Source of the DNA: Stemphylium vesicarium
Lineage: Eukaryota > Ascomycota > Dothideomycetes > Pleosporales > Pleosporaceae
Direction: 5' to 3'
NCBI GenBank assembly: GCA_004380135.1
Contig: QXCR01000070.1
Coordinates: 91,108-155,107, forward strand
Length of the DNA: 64,000 nucleotides
The position numbers were made by a program, and so were the translations under genes. Each line of letters begins with the position of its first letter. Within the stretch, counting starts at the first letter, position 1. The notes beneath the pieces were generated by a model. It was given only the letters and a program-made list of their open reading frames with translations, had not been told where the DNA came from and did not search any database. This document shows positions 58,277 through 64,000 of the stretch, one piece after another.

Positions 58277-61128
58277 ATGGCATCTCGCCCGGAGATCAAG
58301 GAAGAAGACGAGTCAGGGTTCTGCAAGTTCTTCCGCAACCTGGAAGAGAAGGACAATGAGACGGTCCGCATATTCGACCGAGGCGACTATTACAGCGCCC
58401 ACGGCGAAGATGCAAAGTTCATTGCGAATACTGTGAGAACAAACATGGTGAATTGACATTGGTGGAGAGACTGACACCTGTATAGGTCTACAAAACCACA
58501 GCCGTCATCCGCAAGCTGGGACGAGAACCAGGCCTAGAATCCGTCACTATGACCATCACAGTCTTCCGCAACTTCCTCCGCGACGCACTGTTTCGACTTA
58601 GTAAACGCATTGAGATATGGCAATCGACTGGCAAGCGCATGGACTGGAAGGTTGTTAAGCAGGCCTCACCTGGCAACCTGCAAGACCTCGAAGACGAGCT
58701 GGGCGGGCAGATTGAGAATGCTCCTATAATATTGGCGGTGAAGGTGTCTGCAAAGGCATCGGAGGCACGGAACGTGGGTGTCTGTTTTGCAGATGCGAGC
58801 GTGCGGGAGCTTGGAGTAACCGAATTCCTGGACAATGACCTATACTCCAACTTCGAGTCATTACTCATTCAGCTCGGCGTAAAGGAATGCCTGATACAAG
58901 TCGATTCGGCAAAGAAGGATGTTGAGCTTGGCAAACTTCGGACGATCGCCGACAACTGCGGATGCGCTGTGGCAGAGCGGGCACAATCCGACTTTGGCAC
59001 CAAGGACATTGAGCAAGATCTGCCACGGTTGCTTAAGGATGAGCGTGCCGCCGGTTCACTACCATTGACCAACTTGAAGCTGGCCATGGGCTCAGCTGCC
59101 TGCCTGATTCGCTATCTGGGCGTCATGTCCGACTCGTCAAATTTCGGACAATATCAGCTCTACCAACACGACCTTTCACAATACATGAAGCTTGATGCGG
59201 CGGCACTCAAGGCTCTCAACCTCATGCCTGGACCGCGAGATGGTGCCAAGAACATGAGTCTCTATGGACTGCTTAACCACTGCAAGACACCTACAGGCAG
59301 CCGTCTTCTAGCACAATGGCTCAAGCAGCCTTTGATGAACGTAAAGGACATCGAGCGACGACAACAGCTGGTTGAGGCTTTTGTTAACGATACCGAGTTG
59401 AGGCAAACCATGCAAGAAGAGCATCTACGGTCAATACCCGACCTGTACCGGTTAGCGAAGAAGTTCCAACGCAAGGCTGCAAACCTAGAGGATGTTGTGC
59501 GCGCATACCAAGTCGTTATTCGATTACCGGGTTTTCTCAGCTCACTCGAGGCAGTCATTGATGAGCAATACAAGGAGCCATTGGATGCGGAGTACACGGA
59601 TAAGCTCCGCCAGTATGCTACTGCATTCGCAGGTCTGCAAGACATGGTAGAGACTACTGTCGACTTGGAGGCCCTCGACAACCACGAGTTCATCATCAAG
59701 CCCGAGTTTGACGAATCACTCAAGACTATCCGCAAGCGTTTGGACAAGCTCAAGCGCGACATGGAGTCTGAGCACATGCGAGTAGGCGATGATCTCAACC
59801 AAGACACAGAGAAAAAGCTTTTCCTCGAGAACCACAAGGTAAATGGCTGGTGCTTCCGCCTCACGCGCAACGAAGCAGGTTGCATCCGACAAAAGAAGCA
59901 ATACCAAGAAATCTCCACACAAAAGAACGGCGTCTACTTCACGACCAACACGCTACAAGAAAAGCGCCGAGAATTCGACCAGCTATCCGAAAACTACAAC
60001 CGCACACAATCCGGACTCGTAAACGAGGTCGTCGCAGTAGCATCATCGTACGTCCCCGTTGTCGAAAAGCTTGCCGCGGTCCTCGCCCACCTCGACGTAA
60101 TCGTAGCCTTCGCCCACGTCTCCGTCCACGCCCCAACCTCATACGTGCGGCCAACCATGCACGCCCGCGGCACCGGCGATACAGTCCTCAAAGAAGCGCG
60201 CCACCCATGCATGGAGATGCAAGACGACATTTCCTTCATCACAAACGACGTGTCGCTGGTCCGCAACAACAGCGAATTCCTCATCATCACGGGCCCCAAC
60301 ATGGGCGGAAAATCGACCTACATCCGGCAAATCGGCGTCATCGCACTTATGGCGCAGATTGGCTGTTTCGTCCCGTGTTCGGAAGCCGAACTCACCATCT
60401 TCGACTGCATACTCGCGCGTGTGGGTGCGAGCGATAGCCAGATCAAGGGTGTATCAACCTTCATGGCGGAAATGCTGGAAACAGCAAATATCCTCAAATC
60501 CGCGACTAAAGAGTCCCTCATCATCATCGACGAGCTGGGTCGCGGAACAAGTACATACGATGGTTTCGGTCTCGCATGGGCAATATCAGAGTACATAGTC
60601 AAGGAAATCGGAGCGTTCGCGCTGTTCGCCACGCACTTCCACGAGTTGACGGCGCTCGTGGACACCTACCCGCAAGTCCAGAACTTGCACGTCGTAGCGC
60701 ATATCTCCGAGGGCAGTGCGCCTGCAGATGGCGATGGAGACGTGGACATGGAGGCTGCGGCGGCGGTGCAGAAGAAGCGCGAAGTCACGCTGCTGTATAA
60801 AGTCGAACCGGGTTTCTCGGATCAGTCGTTTGGTATCCATGTCGCGGAGCTGGTGCGCTTCCCGCAAAAGGTCATCAATATGGCGAAGCGGAAGGCGGAT
60901 GAGCTGGAGGATTTTGCGGGGAAGCATGAAGAGGGCTATGTGCAGGCAAGTAAGGAGGAGGTCGAGGATGGGAGTCGCATGCTCAAGGAGGTGCTCGCGG
61001 AGTGGAAGAAGGAGGTGGAGAGTAAGGGATTGACGAAGAAGCAGCAGGTGGAGAGGATGAAGGAGCTGGTTAAGGGGAATGAGAAGTTGATGGCGAATGG
61101 CTTCTTCAAGGGTATTCAGGCCTTGTAG
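58277..61128 (+). CDS. MSH2: DNA mismatch repair ATPase MutS homologue 2
   Basis: A 932-residue nuclear protein (exons 58277-58432 and 58486-61128). It pairs with Msh6 or Msh3 to recognise mismatches and loops. The N-terminal mismatch-binding domain begins with FCKFFRNLEEKDNETVRIFDRGDYY. The connector, lever (SLYGLLNHCKTPTGSRLLAQWLKQPL) and clamp regions follow in order. The ATPase has Walker A TGPNMGGKST at about 653-662 and Walker B SLIIIDELGRGTSTYDGFG. The ATFATHFHEL-like block reads LFATHFHELTALVDT. A helix-turn-helix with SDQSFGIHVAELVRFP lies near the end. The length is normal (yeast 964). The acidic insert DGDGDVDMEAA near residue 805 is a usual variable loop. No defect was seen. Confidence 0.97.
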
Positions 61129-61389
61129 GGTGTGAGGGATGGATGTGTGTCTAAGGTTTAGTAAAGTGAGCGAATTAGCATGATACCAATAATGTATACA
61201 TATAAATGGCAGCCACGTTGTCATACGGAGTACCTTGGATGGATAATTAAGATGTTCGTGATATATTCATTGAATCTTCCTCGCGGAACCATGTCGTTCT
61301 CTGTCTTAACACGCTGCCACAGTGCCCAATCCCGACTATGTCATAGATGTGATTCTCCCAAATATGCCATTCCCTGATTACTTCCCATC

Positions 61390-62475
61390 TCACCTCTTCA
61401 GCTCCGCAAACCGCCTCGAAAGCTCATCGACGTCCGGTATCTTGCCCAGCCCATCCTCCTTCTTGGCTGGTTTCTTTGTATTCGCCTCGCTCTTCGCGAC
61501 CTTGGCCGCAGCCGCGCCCGGCAGCTTTAGCCTCGGCGCTATGTTATCTGTACTCGGGCTTGGAGGAACGACTCGCAGCGGACTTTGCGGGCCGAGTTTC
61601 TTTGGTGTAGTTGCCTTGGCCAGCGCTTCCCTCTCGTCTTCTCTCTTATCCTCGGTGGTTAAAGGATCTTCGAGTTCGCCGTCCGCTTTCTCTGCTACAC
61701 CACCTGAAGGCTCGTCATCGTCGTCGTCGTCGTCGTTATCGGCCTCATCCTCGCTTTTGGCTGTGCCGTATGGTACGCCGTAGAACCTTGCGATTTCCGT
61801 CATGTATGCCTCGACCAGCTCCTCCTTGGGCGTCTCGACCCTTAGCTTCTTCACTACCCTCTCTGCGACACCTTCCCCGTCCATGCTGGCCACTGCTACA
61901 TCCTTGCCAAACTTGTCCACCAGCAGCGCTCGTACGGTTTGTAACTCCTTAATCTCTGTTCGTGGCGCGGCGTATATTATGCTGCGGACGGCTTCTTCTA
62001 GCGCGGGGTCGAGTAGCGTTGATGTAGATGCGGAGGTGGTGTTTGAGGAGGAGACTTGGGATTCGAGGAGTTGTGAGCGCGCGAGGAGCAATTCGCAGTA
62101 GAGTTCGAGGATCTCGTGCAGTTCGGTGGTGATGTCAGTGCGGATGATATTTTCTACGCGTATCCTTGCGGATTGTACTTTGCCGGCCTATACGGACATG
62201 TCAGTATGTGGTGGTAGATGTGGTTGCCTTGCGCCGCGACAATGGGCTGCGCAAGCCATGGAACGTGAGCCTGTTTGCGTACCTCGATAAGCTGAGCCAT
62301 CTCTCTCCTTTGCTGCTTGACCTTTGCGCTATCCTTCTGCTGCACCATGCGCAGTCGCGATATCGACAGCTTGAGCTGTACTTTGAGCTTGGCCTGCCCC
62401 TCATTAGCTTCTTGGTCCCATTGTTGATTCCGGGCTGTCGCGCGGGCTTACGACTAACGAAACCGAGGGCGCCAT
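61390..62475 (-). CDS. IST1: Vps4 regulator Ist1 (ESCRT-III-like)
   Basis: A 310-residue cytosolic protein of the multivesicular body pathway, from exons 62452-62475, 62283-62393 and 61390-62187. Exon 1 codes for only MAPSVSLV. The ESCRT-III-like helical domain is KLKVQLKLSISRLRMVQQKD, then QQRREMAQLIEAGKVQSARI, then LHEILELYCELLLARSQLL. The central stretch ALEEAVRSIIYAAPRTEIKEL and DKFGKDVAVA is typical of DUF292. A poly-Asp run follows at about residue 190. The C-terminus DELSRRFAELKR fits the MIM1 motif that binds the MIT domain of Vps4. It lies tail to tail with MSH2, 261 bases apart. Confidence 0.93.
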
Positions 62476-63242
62476 CGTGTATGATATATTTGTAGGTCCG
62501 GGAAAGGTTGTTATGTGTAATAAGCCGTGGTTGAGTTGCGGCAATGGCGTTTGGTGTAGGTCGGAGCTACAGTCGGGCTGGAACCTTGGAAGCTGGAGGT
62601 GGGACGCGGCCAGGGTTGTCTTGGTGGGGTTGAAAGCTGCCGGGGCTAACTGCACCTCCCAATCCGTCCATTGACCACCACGCTATTCACACCTTCGACA
62701 CTCGCTATTGTCATCTTCAGAAATACTCCTTGACGAATACACCGGAACATTGAATCCAAATACAGTAAATCGGTGTCTTCATACAAGCAAAAGGGGCTAC
62801 GCATACTGCAAGCCAAATGCTGTGGTTAGCCATCATGTCCCATGCGGGCCAACGCCATACTAACATAACACCGACCTGAATTTCATACCTCTTTTTCCAT
62901 CTTTTTGCGAGTGGCGCAGGGCCAAAACATTGACGGGCCGGACCACGCATTAGCTCTCGCACCGGACTTCCTAGGGGCATGTAGAGAGGATTATGATGAA
63001 GGCGTCCACGGTTGCGTGCTCCTTCCTCCGCTCATGGGCAGCCGGGTTCGAGCTAAACCTAGTCCCCGATAACGGGACGGATATCACCACTACGCCTGCT
63101 CAGCCTCACGCAGCATTGCAGGAGCTTGGCATGTCAGCGATGCATACGGCAAGCGATACCGATTTTGGCTCCAACGGGCCTGGTACTACCCGGATATCGG
63201 CAACTACAAATGTACCCTCAACTGCACCGGGGCGAATGATGA
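62476..63242. other. IST1 upstream region, no supported gene
   Basis: These 767 bases include the IST1 promoter. Overlapping open frames at 62993-63247 (plus) and 63106-63300 (minus) have no recognisable domain. Confidence 0.45.
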
Positions 63243-63497
63243 AGTGAGGCGTTCCGTTGCGAATCAGGCCTTCATGCAGCCACTGTCTCTGAACCCACAA
63301 GCAGCGGCAAGAATGGCAGGCTCCATCTGCAAAACTTCAAACTGCTCGACCAATGGCATCAATCCCGTTCCATGTTCATACATGCGCCAACACCTTCTTT
63401 AGTCGACTACGACCCTAAAGTCAGGTTACAGTCCTTTTGCAAAACCGCCCTCACCCTTTACGCAAGCGACGATACTGTCAGACCCCTGTTAGCCTAG
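63243..63497 (+). other. Coding-like open frame fragment, unrecognised
   Basis: An 84-codon open frame between a TGA and a TAG has coding-like composition (QNFKLLDQWHQSRSMFIHAP and DYDPKVRLQSFCKTALTLY). It has no upstream start in frame apart from an internal ATG. It could be a 3' exon or a gene relic beside the AT-rich segment. I do not recognise it. Confidence 0.25.
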
Positions 63498-63499
63498 GA

Positions 63500-63660
63500 T
63501 ATTCCTTGCCAGTATCAGCCAATCATAGAGTACTGAAATCCTATGCCTTAAAGTAAGCTTATAATTATAAGGCACTATTATATATAAAATAGATCTAATA
63601 TAATAATTACTATAGGCTTAGTATATAATACAAAGTTACACATTGTTGTAGGTCGCTAGT
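63500..63660. repeat. AT-rich, TpA-rich segment, possible edge of a RIP-mutated repeat
   Basis: I counted 30 G/C among the 120 bases 63541-63660 (25%), far below the flanks. The stretch is dominated by TATAAT and TAATA words, the TpA excess left by repeat-induced point mutation. Base composition recovers after about 63660. No terminal repeat or transposase frame is visible before the window ends. Confidence 0.5.
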
Positions 63661-64000
63661 TATGCTTTTTGTCTTTCCTTAGTAGCATGTCCTGAAGGGT
63701 ATTGTTATACGGGGTTCGGCGATACTTCTCTGTTCCTGGTCCGTACTAAGGCAGGCGAGGTATTGTATGGCGGAAGGCCCGTAGAGTTGTCTGGCGACTA
63801 AGTGGGATAGTAGGTATTCGGGTAAAGACAATTCAATTCTATATGAACGATAGAATAACTAGTTGGCAATCTGGGTAAGAGATGTAACTATGAGAGTTGA
63901 CCACAACGAGAGAAATAATGAAACCTTTCCATCCTTATATCCTCCTCGCTGAGTCTGTTGCCATCCTGTCCATCCCATTCCCTAGGGATGGTTGGGATGT
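63661..64000. other. Non-coding right edge of the window
   Basis: These 340 bases run to the window end with near-normal base composition. No start codon, splice-consistent frame or RNA gene was found. They may belong to the same decayed repeat as the AT-rich stretch, but I cannot show this. Confidence 0.35.

Overview
The window looks like a chromosomal segment of a filamentous ascomycete. A Pleosporales-type Dothideomycete is the best guess, but this is an inference from gene content and I could not run a search. The genes are dense and lie on both strands. Most introns are about 50-100 nt with GTRAGT-type donors, CTAAC/CTGAC branch sites and YAG acceptors. The protein set is typical of Pezizomycotina: UDP-galactopyranose mutase, Crh-type GH16, Zn2Cys6 regulators, a Pth11-like receptor, a GC-AG intron and 2EXR/F-box-like genes. 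I rebuilt exon structures by hand from splice sites, and every spliced model reported closes in frame.

Layout. 1-5 kb: ADE2 (cut by the window edge), RPL18 and a triose-phosphate-transporter-family carrier, all on the minus strand. 6-16.5 kb: UDP-galactopyranose mutase, PRO2, a GPI-anchored GH16 Crh-type transglycosylase and a 604-residue repetitive secreted protein; three of these four concern the cell wall or surface. 19-27 kb: a NodB-type polysaccharide deacetylase (possible ARL peroxisomal signal) divergent from a penicillin acyltransferase-like C45 Ntn-hydrolase, then two divergently transcribed Zn2Cys6 regulators. 27-35 kb: a Nudix hydrolase, a RING protein, a TMEM170-like membrane protein and PEX8, which ends in SKL. 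36.9-41.2 kb: 5-oxoprolinase (OXP1) with a GC-AG intron.

34.5-35.4 and 41.7-44.0 kb hold three decayed genes. Two are clean single-frame genes broken only by nonsense codons; the third is less certain. 44.5-47.4 kb: an unrecognised membrane/coiled-coil protein and an intron-containing tRNA-Lys(CUU). 48-54 kb looks like an eroded accessory locus: a Pth11-like seven-helix protein with a degenerate CFEM-like stretch upstream, an intact Baeyer-Villiger monooxygenase and a 133-residue remnant of an O-methyltransferase. 54-62.5 kb: a GH3 beta-glucosidase, MSH2 and IST1. From about 63.5 kb the sequence falls to about 25% GC for roughly 150 bases, resembling the edge of a RIP-mutated repeat.

I see no intact new multi-gene system. 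The items most worth following up are the deacetylase/acyltransferase divergent pair beside two regulators, the repetitive secreted protein, the unrecognised membrane/coiled-coil protein, and the pattern of gene decay.
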